Of a stretch of DNA of 35,458 nucleotides, positions 7,557 to 14,382 are shown in pieces. The notes under the pieces were generated by a model. It saw only the letters and a list, made by a program, of their open reading frames with translations, searched no databases and was not told where the DNA came from. How positions within the stretch are numbered: the stretch's first letter is position 1; each line of letters starts with the position of its first letter. Source of the DNA: DASSTY01 sp035760645 (lineage in GTDB: Bacteria; Gemmatimonadota; Gemmatimonadetes; Gemmatimonadales; GWC2-71-9); contig DASTSO010000155.1 in the NCBI GenBank assembly GCA_035760645.1, positions 1 through 35,458 on the forward strand, in the 5' to 3' direction. Position numbers and translations under genes: made by a program.

Positions 7557-7585
7557 AATGTAAGGGTGGCCCGGGGACGTGTCAA
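7557..7585 (-). promoter_or_regulatory. Promoter of the infC operon
   Basis: A perfect -35 box TTGACA (7580-7585) and a -10 box TACATT (7557-7562) are separated by 17 nt. The predicted start near 7550 gives a leader of about 230 nt before the CTG start of infC. The promoter lies just after the stop codon of the metallo-hydrolase gene (7613). It is the best sigma-70-type promoter of the minus-strand genes and would serve infC through folD. Confidence 0.7.
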
Positions 7586-7612
7586 CCGCGGCGCGCCCCG
7601 GCGGGCACCCGG

Positions 7613-8536
7613 CTACGCCTCCGGCCCGACCTCGAGCGTCTCCTCGAGCCCGACACCCTTCCCCGCTCGCACCGCGCGGCCCATCGCCACGCGCGGATCG
7701 TGCTCGAAGACGAGCCGCCAGCCCTCCGCGGCGGCGCGGTCGAGGAGGGCGCGCTTCGACTCGAGCGTGCGCAGCGGCTCCAGGTCGTAGCCCATGATCC
7801 AGGGGAGCGGCAGATGCGCCGACGTCGGGATCAGGTCGGCGAGGAAGACGAGCGTGTCGCCGCCGTCGCGCACGACGACCGACTGGTGGAACGGCACGTG
7901 CCCCGGCGTGAGCATCACGCCGATGCCGGGAAGCACCTCCGCCTCGCCCTCGAGCAGCCGCCAGCGGTCGGCCGCGGCCACGGGCTCGAAGTTGTGCGGC
8001 AGATAGCTCGCCCGGGTGCGCTCGTTCGGGTGGCGGGCGAACTCGAGCTCGCCCCGCTGCACGACGTAGGTCGCGTGCTCGAACGTCGGCCGCACGCGCC
8101 GGCGCGGGTCGCCCTCGAGCTCGGGGTCGAGCGTGGTGTTGCCGCCGGCGTGGTCGAAGTGGAGATGGGTGTTGATCACCCAGCGCACGTCGCGCGGGAG
8201 GATGCCCGCGGCGCCGAGCGCGTCCTCGAGCTGGGTCGCCCCCTCGAGCCCCGCGTTCTCGACGCCGTAGATGTCCATGAACTTCCGGTCCTCCTTGTTG
8301 CCGAGACCGGTGTCGACGAGCACGGGGCCGCCGGGATGCTCGATCAGGAGACAGCGCATCGCGAGCGGGATGCGGTTCCGCTCGTCCGGAGCGATCCGCG
8401 TCTCCCACAGCGGCTTCGGCACCACGCCGAACATGGCGCCGCCGTCGAGCCGCTGCAGCCCGCCCTCGAGGAGGTGGCAGCGAAGACGGCCGACCGTGAA
8501 GGTGTGGTGCAGCGTCCGCGGGAGCGAGGTGGTCAT
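7613..8536 (-). CDS. Metallo-beta-lactamase-fold hydrolase (lactonase-like)
   Basis: A 307-residue MBL-fold enzyme. The metal-binding motif THLHFDHAGG has H124, H126, D128 and H129; later ligands are seen in TPGHVPFH, FLADL and FEHD. The N-terminal MFGVVPKPLW and LLIEHPGGPVLVDTGLGN are typical of the subgroup containing N-acyl-homoserine lactonases, methyl-parathion hydrolase-like proteins and other esterases, so a small lactone or ester substrate is plausible, but the substrate cannot be read from the sequence. No signal peptide, so cytosolic. Its ATG overlaps the exonuclease stop in ATGA, placing it last in the arcA operon. Confidence 0.88.
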   Translation of the reverse strand: MTTSLPRTLHHTFTVGRLRCHLLEGGLQRLDGGAMFGVVPKPLWETRIAPDERNRIPLAMRCLLIEHPGGPVLVDTGLGNKEDRKFMDIYGVENAGLEGATQLEDALGAAGILPRDVRWVINTHLHFDHAGGNTTLDPELEGDPRRRVRPTFEHATYVVQRGELEFARHPNERTRASYLPHNFEPVAAADRWRLLEGEAEVLPGIGVMLTPGHVPFHQSVVVRDGGDTLVFLADLIPTSAHLPLPWIMGYDLEPLRTLESKRALLDRAAAEGWRLVFEHDPRVAMGRAVRAGKGVGLEETLEVGPEA

Positions 8537-9411
8537 GCCGGACCCTCCGGGCAGGAATCGGCGCGCGGCTCCGAGGGCGAGGCGAGCCGCTTGCGGCGCA
8601 CGGCGGCGCTCCGCGCCTGCTCGAGGAGCGCGAGGTCCTGGAGCGTGCGCGCCCCGCCCTCGCGCGCGCGGCGCAGGAGATGCGCGAGGAGCTGCGCGGT
8701 GACGACCGCGTCGCCGGCGGCGCGGTGGCGCGCCGCGTTGTCGAAGCCGAAGTGCTGGGTGAGATTGTCGAGCCCGCAGCTCTTCACCTCGCGCACCAGC
8801 TTGCGGGCGAGGCGCACGGTGCAGAGCCGCGGGCCCGCGAGCGTCACGTCGCGCGCCCGGCGCAGCTCGGCGCTCACGAAGCCCCAGTCGAAGCGCGCGT
8901 TGTGCGCGACGAAGACGCGGCCGGCGAGCGCCGCCAGCACCTGGTCGGCCACGTCGGCGAAGGCGGGCGCGCCGCGCACCATCTCGTCGGTGATGTTCGT
9001 GACCTGCATGACGGCCCGCGGGATGGGCCGGCCCGGATTGATGAGCGAGTCGAAGACGAGCTCCGAGCGCCCGCCGTGCACGACGACGATGGCGATCTCG
9101 GTGATCCGGTCGTCGATCCCCGGGCGCATCCCCGTCGTCTCGACGTCCACCACCGCGAAGGCGCAGTCCTCGAGCAGCGGCGAGCCCTGCGCCTCCGCCA
9201 CGAGCGCCCAGCGCCCGTCGCTGAGCTGGCGGACCCGCGGATCGGCGCCGAGGAGCGCCACGGCGAGCCGGTCGCTCACCGCACCCGGCGCGTCGGGCAG
9301 GCCGAGCACCCGCCGCGCCAGCGCCGCGGCGGGCTGCGGCCCCTCCGCGGCGAGGAGGGCGAGCACCCGCTCGGTGAGACTGCTCTCCGGATGTGCGTTC
9401 AGACCGACCAC
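8533..9411 (-). CDS. DnaQ-like 3'-5' exonuclease with N-terminal winged-helix-like domain
   Basis: A 292-residue protein. Residues 83-260 form a DEDDh exonuclease: VVDVETTG (D89, E91), VFVAHNARFDWGF (Exo II) and HRAAGDAVVT (Exo III His and Asp). It resembles the epsilon proofreading subunit and stand-alone repair exonucleases. Residues 10-75 (TERVLALLAAEG..ALARRVLGL..RVRQLSDGRWAL) look like a small winged helix, an arrangement seen in some stand-alone DnaQ-family proteins. The C-terminus is basic. I chose the GTG at 9411, 5 nt after the arcA stop; the frame is open further upstream but overlaps arcA. Whether it proofreads Pol III or acts in repair is undecided. Confidence 0.85.
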   Translation of the reverse strand: MVGLNAHPESSLTERVLALLAAEGPQPAAALARRVLGLPDAPGAVSDRLAVALLGADPRVRQLSDGRWALVAEAQGSPLLEDCAFAVVDVETTGMRPGIDDRITEIAIVVVHGGRSELVFDSLINPGRPIPRAVMQVTNITDEMVRGAPAFADVADQVLAALAGRVFVAHNARFDWGFVSAELRRARDVTLAGPRLCTVRLARKLVREVKSCGLDNLTQHFGFDNAARHRAAGDAVVTAQLLAHLLRRAREGGARTLQDLALLEQARSAAVRRKRLASPSEPRADSCPEGPA

Positions 9412-9416
9412 GGGCG

Positions 9417-10646
9417 CTACTCGCTCCGGCGCAACGGCAGCGTCATGCAGCGCGGCCCGCCGCCGCCGCGCACCAGCTCGCTCCCCTGCACGGTGATGAC
9501 CTTGCGCCCCGTCCCCTCGACCGCGCCCGGCGTGGTGAGGAACTCCCCCGCCGGGACGATCTGGAAGCCCGCCGCCTCGAGCTCGGCGAGCGTCGCGTCG
9601 TTGCGCCGGTAGCTGATGATGGTCCCCGGCCGCACCGCGAGGAAGTTGCAGCCCGAGGCCCACTGCTCGCGGTCCTGGCTCGTGCGATACTGCCCGCCGA
9701 CGAAGACGGGCTCGAGCGGAAGCCCCACGTTGCGCAGCGCGGCGAAGAAGTTCGGCATCTCGCGCACCCCGTCCTGCCCCTTCTTCCGGTGCAGCACGGC
9801 GAGCCGCTCGGGCCCGACGAAGTAGGGCGGGTAGATCGCGCAGAGCTCGGTGTCGACCTGCGAGAAGAGCATGTCGAGGTGGATCGCCGTCGGCTCCTTC
9901 GGCATCACCACGACGAGCACGTCGGTGATCTCGCCCTGCGCGAAGACGACGTCGCAGAGCTGGTCGATCGCCGCGGTCGAGGTGCGCTCGCTGAAGCCGA
10001 CCACCAGGAGGTCGTGCCGCAGCACGTGCACGTCCCCGCCCTCGAGGGTGTAGTTGCTGCGCCGCTCCTCGCTTCCGTCGTAGAGGAGCCCCGCGTTGGC
10101 GAGCGCCGGGTGGAAGCGGAAGAGCGCCTTGATCAGGAGCTCCTCGGTCCAGCGCACCCCGTAGCGCATCGAGCCCACCACGGCGTGCCGCCCGACGACG
10201 CAGCCGATGTCGCGCGGGAAGAAGAGGTTCGGCAGCGCGGGGAGCGCGTAGCCCACCTCGTTGAGCGCCCGCGAGACCGGGCCCGACTCCTCCTCGGTCC
10301 CCTCGATCACCATCTCGACGAACTGCTCGGGCGGCATCTCGGCGAGTCGCTGCGCGAGCGGCTCGGAGCTCACGACGTCCATCGTCTTGGTGATCAGGAA
10401 CTCGCGCGCCTCGTCCTGCTTCAGCACGTCGCCGAGGAGCGCGCGCACCTGGTAGACCTTCGCGAACCGCTCGAGCACCGCGGCGAACTGCCGGTGCTCG
10501 CGCTGCGCGTCCTCGAGGTCGATGACGTCGTCGTAGAGGTAGTCGGCCCGGTTCCCCGGCGTGACGGCCTCGAGCTCCGGCCCCGGCGTGTGCACCAGGA
10601 CCGCCTCGAGCGCGCCGACCTCGGAGGTGATCTGGATGGAAGTCAT
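9417..10646 (-). CDS. arcA: Arginine deiminase
   Basis: A 409-residue guanidino-modifying enzyme that hydrolyses L-arginine to citrulline and ammonia. Signature blocks are all present: LPNLFFPRDIG, MRYGVRW, LEGGDVHVL, AIHLDMLFSQVD (catalytic His), GCNFLAVRPG, and the C-terminal GGGGPRCMTLPL with the nucleophile C400. Length is typical (about 410). No ornithine transcarbamylase, carbamate kinase or arginine/ornithine antiporter gene is nearby, so the usual ATP-yielding ADI pathway is not clustered here. It lies downstream of rex across the palindromic repeat, and a TACCTT box sits 7 nt before the ATG, suggesting its own, possibly leaderless, promoter. Confidence 0.95.
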   Translation of the reverse strand: MTSIQITSEVGALEAVLVHTPGPELEAVTPGNRADYLYDDVIDLEDAQREHRQFAAVLERFAKVYQVRALLGDVLKQDEAREFLITKTMDVVSSEPLAQRLAEMPPEQFVEMVIEGTEEESGPVSRALNEVGYALPALPNLFFPRDIGCVVGRHAVVGSMRYGVRWTEELLIKALFRFHPALANAGLLYDGSEERRSNYTLEGGDVHVLRHDLLVVGFSERTSTAAIDQLCDVVFAQGEITDVLVVVMPKEPTAIHLDMLFSQVDTELCAIYPPYFVGPERLAVLHRKKGQDGVREMPNFFAALRNVGLPLEPVFVGGQYRTSQDREQWASGCNFLAVRPGTIISYRRNDATLAELEAAGFQIVPAGEFLTTPGAVEGTGRKVITVQGSELVRGGGGPRCMTLPLRRSE

Positions 10647-10653
10647 GGGCGGG

Positions 10654-10659
10654 AAGGTA
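10654..10659 (-). promoter_or_regulatory. Candidate -10 box of arcA (leaderless)
   Basis: TACCTT lies 7 nt upstream of the arcA ATG, the spacing expected between a -10 box and the transcription start, so the mRNA would begin at or near the ATG. No purine-rich ribosome binding site is present. No convincing -35 box is seen; the position falls in the palindromic repeat. Similar TANNTT boxes precede other operon-leading genes in this window. Confidence 0.35.
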
Positions 10660-10665
10660 GCGGAA

Positions 10666-10782
10666 GGCAGGGGCTAGGGACTAGGGGTTAGGGGCTAGGT
10701 GCTAGGGGCTAGGGCGCGGTTGCAGGGGCTTGGTGCGAGGAGGCCAAGTTCTTAAAGGAGCCACTAGCACCTAGCACCTGCC
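10666..10782. repeat. TAGGGGC-heptamer inverted-repeat element, copy 1
   Basis: A 117-bp intergenic element between rex and arcA. The left arm (10666-10714) is a run of imperfect heptamers, GGGCTAG/GGACTAG/GGGCTAG/GTGCTAG. The right arm (10761-10782) holds inverted copies; 10691-10708 pairs with 10761-10778 at 16 of 18 positions. The loop contains a further CTTGG/CCAAG hairpin. The right end starts at the rex stop codon. The same architecture, with a related core, recurs at 23647-23766. I infer a dispersed, REP-like extragenic palindrome that may also end transcription after rex. Confidence 0.8.
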
Positions 10783-11405
10783 TACCGGTTCGTCAGCGCG
10801 TACGACAGCGTCTCCAGCTCCAGCGCCAGGTTCACCGTCTTCACGGCGACGTCGTCGGGGACGTTGAGCTGGACGGGGGCGAAGTTGAGGATCGCCTTGA
10901 CGCCCAGCTTGACGAGGCGCTCGGCGAGCGCCTGGGCGGCCTCGGCGGGGGTGACGAGGACGACCATGTCCACCGGGGTGTGGCTCAGCTGGGTTTCGAG
11001 CTCGGCGACGTCGTGGATGGCGAGGCCGTTCCACTGCTTGCCGACCTTCGAGGGGTCCACGTCGAAGATCGCCACGATGTCGAAGCCGCGCTGGCGGAAG
11101 CCGCGGTACTGGACGAGGGCGCTGCCGATCTTGCCGGCGCCCACCAGGGCGACGCGGTAGCGGCGCTTGAGACCGAGGATTTCGCGGAGGCGGGTGGCGA
11201 GCTCGTTGACGGGGTAGCCGAGACCGCGCTTGCCGAAGGAGCCGAAGAAGGAGAGGTCCTTCCGGACCTGGGCGGAGGTGGTGCCGCCCCGGGAGGCGAG
11301 CGCCCCGGAGCTCACGGTCTCCATGCCCTGCCCTTCAAACTCTTCCAGGAACCGCAGATACAACGAGAGACGACGGACGGTTGACTCGGCGACCTTGACG
11401 CGCAT
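10782..11405 (-). CDS. rex: Redox-sensing transcriptional repressor Rex
   Basis: A 207-residue repressor, normal length. The N-terminal winged helix (about 1-75) contains VRRLSLYLRFLEEF, TTSAQVRKDLSFFGSFGKRGLGY. The Rossmann domain has VALVGAGKIGSALVQY (dinucleotide loop), IFDVDP and a C-terminal swapped helix ending in SYALTNR. Rex senses the NADH/NAD+ ratio: NADH binding releases it from DNA and de-represses fermentation and respiration genes. A perfect Rex operator lies 9 nt upstream of its ATG, so it is probably autoregulated. arcA follows it in the same direction. Confidence 0.97.
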   Translation of the reverse strand: MRVKVAESTVRRLSLYLRFLEEFEGQGMETVSSGALASRGGTTSAQVRKDLSFFGSFGKRGLGYPVNELATRLREILGLKRRYRVALVGAGKIGSALVQYRGFRQRGFDIVAIFDVDPSKVGKQWNGLAIHDVAELETQLSHTPVDMVVLVTPAEAAQALAERLVKLGVKAILNFAPVQLNVPDDVAVKTVNLALELETLSYALTNR

Positions 11406-11414
11406 GGCCCAGAC

Positions 11415-11432
11415 TTGTGAATGATTTCACAA
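11415..11432. promoter_or_regulatory. Rex operator
   Basis: TTGTGAATGATTTCACAA is an 18-bp palindrome that matches the established Rex consensus TTGTGA-N6-TCACAA at all 12 defined positions. It overlaps the end of the -10 box and the predicted transcription start of rex, so bound Rex would block RNA polymerase. It is the only such site I found in the window. Confidence 0.92.
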
Positions 11433-11460
11433 TCTTACCGCGCGCCCCACCCCGCGTCAA
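11432..11460 (-). promoter_or_regulatory. rex promoter inside the 3' end of rsmA
   Basis: TTGACG (11455-11460) and TAAGAT (11432-11437) are 17 nt apart on the minus strand. The -35 lies in the last codons of rsmA and the -10 covers its TAA stop. The predicted start falls within the Rex operator, giving a leader of about 20 nt. The combination of promoter spacing and operator position makes the call fairly strong. Confidence 0.7.
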
Positions 11461-12259
11461 CGAGGATCCCGTGCAGCCGCGCGAAATCGGCCGGCGCGAG
11501 CACCTCCGGCCGCACCGTGGCCGGGAGCCCGGCGCGCGCGAGCGCCGCCCCCACCCCGTCGGCCGGCCAGCCCGTGAGTTCCCGCAGCCCGCGGGCCAGC
11601 TGCTTGCGGCGGAAGCCGAAGAGCCCCACGACGAAAGCGCGGAAGCTCGCCCGGGTGCGCTCCGGGACGAGGGGCGCCTCGAGCGGGGTCAGCCGCAGCA
11701 CCGCGCTGTCCACCTTGGGCGCCGGCTGGAAGGCGCCCGCCGGCACGGTGAAGAGCCGTTCCACCCGCGCCACCGCCTGCACTCCGACGCTGAGCGCTCC
11801 GTAGTCCCGACTCTCCGGCCCCGCCGCCACGCGCTCCGCCACCTCCTTCTGCACGAGGAAGACGATCCGCGCCGGCAGCGGCGCGGTGAGCGCCCGGTCG
11901 ATGAGCGGCGAGGTGATGTTGTAGGGGATGTTGCCGGTGACGAGCCAGTCGGGGACGATGCCCGCGGCGGCCTCGGCGACGCCCGCGACGCGGTGCCAGT
12001 CGAGCGCGAGCGCGTCGCCCTCGACGATGGCGGCCTCGCCGAAGCGGGCGCGGAGCGCGGGGACGAGGTCGCGGTCCTTCTCGATCGCGACGAGGCGGGA
12101 CGTGCGCCGGGCGAGCTGCTCGGTGAGCCCGCCGGGGCCGGGACCGATCTCGAGCACGCGGTCGGTGGGCGCGGGCGCGAGCGCGTCGGCGATGCGGCCG
12201 AGGATCCGGGGGTCGGAGAGGAAGTGCTGGCCGAAGCGCTTCTTCGGCGGAGGCGCCAC
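11435..12259 (-). CDS. rsmA: 16S rRNA (adenine1518/1519-N6,N6)-dimethyltransferase
   Basis: A 274-residue KsgA-type methyltransferase that dimethylates two adjacent adenines in the 3' hairpin of 16S rRNA, a late checkpoint in 30S assembly. Visible are PPKKRFGQHFLSDPRIL at the N-terminus, the SAM loop VLEIGPGPGGLTEQL, VAIEKDRD, VEGDALALDW, and the catalytic TGNIPYNITSPLI (NIPY motif), then VQKEVAERVAA. The C-terminal helical domain is intact. The GTG start at 12259 is 8 nt after the phosphatase stop; the upstream open frame is antisense-like and lacks family similarity. Confidence 0.97.
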   Translation of the reverse strand: MAPPPKKRFGQHFLSDPRILGRIADALAPAPTDRVLEIGPGPGGLTEQLARRTSRLVAIEKDRDLVPALRARFGEAAIVEGDALALDWHRVAGVAEAAAGIVPDWLVTGNIPYNITSPLIDRALTAPLPARIVFLVQKEVAERVAAGPESRDYGALSVGVQAVARVERLFTVPAGAFQPAPKVDSAVLRLTPLEAPLVPERTRASFRAFVVGLFGFRRKQLARGLRELTGWPADGVGAALARAGLPATVRPEVLAPADFARLHGILVDAGWGAR

Positions 12260-12267
12260 CGGCGGGC

Positions 12268-13821
12268 CTAGAGACGGAGAATGAGGAGCGTGCGGTCGTC
12301 CACCGGCGCCTGGCACCAGCGGTGCACCTCGTCGAGCACCTCCTCGACGATCCGCTGCGGCGTGTCGAAGCGGCGCGCGCAGACCTCGTCGAGGATGCGC
12401 TGCTCGCCGAAGGGGACGCCCTGCGCGTTGCGGCAGTCGTTCAGTCCGTCGGTCCAGAGCACGAGCAGGTCGGTGTCGACGCACCAGTCGAGCTGCCGCT
12501 GCTGGATCGGGGCGGTCGAGAGCCCCAGCGGCGGCGCGGTGGCGACGAGGCGCTCGGGCTCGCCCTCGCGCGGGATGCGGAAGGCGTAGGGATGGCCCGC
12601 GTTCGCGTAGGAGAGCCGCCCGGCGTAGGGGTCGAGCACGCCGTAGAAGACGCTGAAGTACATCTCGGTCGTGGCGAGCTCGGTGCCGAGCGACTCCAGG
12701 AGCGCGGTGAGCGTCTCGTCGGGCGTCACGGAGGCGGCCGCGTGGATGCCCGCGGCGCTCATGACGAGCGCCATGATGAGCGCGGCGGAGAAGCCGTGGC
12801 TCGCGACGTCGCCCAGCATCACGCCGACGCGCTTGCGGCCGAGGCGCGTGAAGGTATAGAAGTCGCCGCCGACCGCTTCGGCCGGGATGCATCGGGCCGC
12901 GACCTCCGCGTCGCCGCCCAGGACCGAGGGACGCGGCAGGAGCTTGAGCTGGAGGTCGTGCGCGAGCTCGAGCTCGCGCCGCAGGCGCTGCTGCCGGAGG
13001 TCGCGCACGACGAGGCGGGCGTTCTCGATCGCCGCCCCGATCTGGTTCGCCACCGCGGCGACGAGCTTCCGGTCGCCGACGCTGAAGCGGTCGCCGCCGA
13101 TGCGGTCGGTCAGGTTGATGACGCCGACGCACTTCGTGGCCTGGCCCGGGGCGGCGTAGCAGATGGGCACGCTGAGGAATGCCTCGCCCAGGTACGGCCG
13201 CTCGCTCCGGCAGCCGGGCGTCGTGGCCGAGGGATCGGCCGGGTCGTGCACCACCACGCGCCGCTCGCGGTAGACGCGCGCCGCGATGGAGGCCGGGTCG
13301 TCCACCCGCACCGGCTCCCAGCGGTCGTCGGGCGAGCCGCGGCTGGCCACGGTGCGGAGCGTGGCGGTGGCCTCGTCGTAGACCATGATGGAGGCGCGGC
13401 GCGCCCCGACCACGGCGCCGATCTCGCGCACGATGGTCTGCGCCGCCTCCTCGAGACGGAGCGTCTGGCCCAGGATCTCGCTGATGGCGTAGAGGAGGTC
13501 GATCTCCTCGTAGCGGCTCGCCAGCTCCTCGGCGACGAACGCCCGGTCGCGCTCGGCGCCGAGGAGCTGGCCCAGGAGCGGCAGCACCCGCTCGGTCGCG
13601 CGCTCGAGCTCGTCCTCGTCGGCCGGCGCGCCGCCGACGCCGTCGCTCTCGGCGCCCACCTCGAGCCAGAAGCCCTCCACGTCCGGCACCGGCGCGAGCC
13701 AGACGGTGCCGGTGGGCGTGGCGACGGCGCCCGGGCCGGTGGGCACGGCCGGCGCCCAGCCGGGCTCGGGGCCGGCCGCGACGAGCAGTCCCCCGCGCCC
13801 GTCGAAGCGCCAGAGGCGCAT
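12268..13821 (-). CDS. GAF-domain SpoIIE-type protein phosphatase
   Basis: A 517-residue PP2C-family Ser/Thr phosphatase. Residues 1-95 form a poorly recognisable sensory region, about 105-272 a GAF domain (EIDLLYAISEIL..FLSVPICY..GVINLTDRIGGDRFSVGDRKLV..NQIGAAIENA), then the SpoIIE domain with metal-binding motifs AEAVGGDFY (D320), LGDVASHGFSAA (D338), LWTDGLNDC and a C-terminal DDRTLLILRL. Such enzymes dephosphorylate a STAS anti-anti-sigma factor, and the partner STAS and kinase genes are the next two upstream. The start is uncertain: the ATG at 13821 lacks a clear ribosome site and begins inside what may be an N-terminal GAF-like fold, while no ATG or GTG is available further up in frame near the preceding stop. 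Confidence 0.88.
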   Translation of the reverse strand: MRLWRFDGRGGLLVAAGPEPGWAPAVPTGPGAVATPTGTVWLAPVPDVEGFWLEVGAESDGVGGAPADEDELERATERVLPLLGQLLGAERDRAFVAEELASRYEEIDLLYAISEILGQTLRLEEAAQTIVREIGAVVGARRASIMVYDEATATLRTVASRGSPDDRWEPVRVDDPASIAARVYRERRVVVHDPADPSATTPGCRSERPYLGEAFLSVPICYAAPGQATKCVGVINLTDRIGGDRFSVGDRKLVAAVANQIGAAIENARLVVRDLRQQRLRRELELAHDLQLKLLPRPSVLGGDAEVAARCIPAEAVGGDFYTFTRLGRKRVGVMLGDVASHGFSAALIMALVMSAAGIHAAASVTPDETLTALLESLGTELATTEMYFSVFYGVLDPYAGRLSYANAGHPYAFRIPREGEPERLVATAPPLGLSTAPIQQRQLDWCVDTDLLVLWTDGLNDCRNAQGVPFGEQRILDEVCARRFDTPQRIVEEVLDEVHRWCQAPVDDRTLLILRL

Positions 13822-13841
13822 GCGGGCGCCGGCGAGGCCGC

Positions 13842-14369
13842 TCAGGCCGTCGAGGACGAGATCGAGCCGCCGGGCGGGCGGCGCAACGTCATGCAGAGGG
13901 AGTTTCCCCGCTCGTTGAACGAGAGATGGTCGACCAGCTTGCGGATGAGGAACACGCCGCGGCCGCAGGTGCTGTCCAGCCGCGACGGCTCGAGGGGATC
14001 GGGCAGGCCGGCGGGATCGAAGCCGCGGCCTTCGTCGGTGACGGTGATCCGCACGAGCTCCGGCAGGAGCGCCGCCTCGACCAGGACCACCTTGGCCGGG
14101 TCCTCGCCGTTGCCGCAGACGATGGCATTGGCCAACGCCTCGGAGAGCGCGACCTGGAGGCGGAAGCGCAGCCGCCGGTCGGGCCGGGCGCCGGCGACGC
14201 AGTGCCGCACGACGAGCGCCACCGCCTCCTCGATGCACGTGACGTCGCTCGGCAGGCGCAGGGTGACGAGCGTGGTGCGCACCACGGCGGCGCCGCTGCC
14301 GAAGGCGCTCGCGCCGTGCGGCGCCGGGCCCTCGACCCGGCGCACCGTCAGACGCAGGGAGGCGGCCAT
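13842..14369 (-). CDS. RsbW/SpoIIAB-like anti-sigma factor kinase
   Basis: A 175-residue GHKL ATPase. The N-box is in ALSEALANAIVCGNG (E77, N81), the G1 box in TDEGRGFDP (about 111-119) and the G2 box in GRGVFLIRKLVD (136-147). Lacking a sensor or dimerisation-His domain, it fits the Ser/Thr kinase that phosphorylates a STAS antagonist and holds a sigma factor. Residues 12-34 are a low-complexity extension before the domain. It sits 13 nt after the STAS gene and 20 nt before the SpoIIE phosphatase. No sigma factor gene is adjacent, so its target is unknown, and it could instead regulate a non-sigma partner. Confidence 0.85.
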   Translation of the reverse strand: MAASLRLTVRRVEGPAPHGASAFGSGAAVVRTTLVTLRLPSDVTCIEEAVALVVRHCVAGARPDRRLRFRLQVALSEALANAIVCGNGEDPAKVVLVEAALLPELVRITVTDEGRGFDPAGLPDPLEPSRLDSTCGRGVFLIRKLVDHLSFNERGNSLCMTLRRPPGGSISSSTA

Positions 14370-14382
14370 CGCGCGGGCGACC

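Noticed and set aside
7283..7585. A 100-codon minus-strand open frame over the infC leader
   Set aside because: It would start at the TTG of the -35 box, has no motif and no ribosome binding site, and covers the structured leader.
10666..10782. CRISPR-like array or telomere-like tandem repeat
   Set aside because: The heptamers are short, imperfect and arranged as inverted arms with a structured loop; there are no spacers or cas genes.
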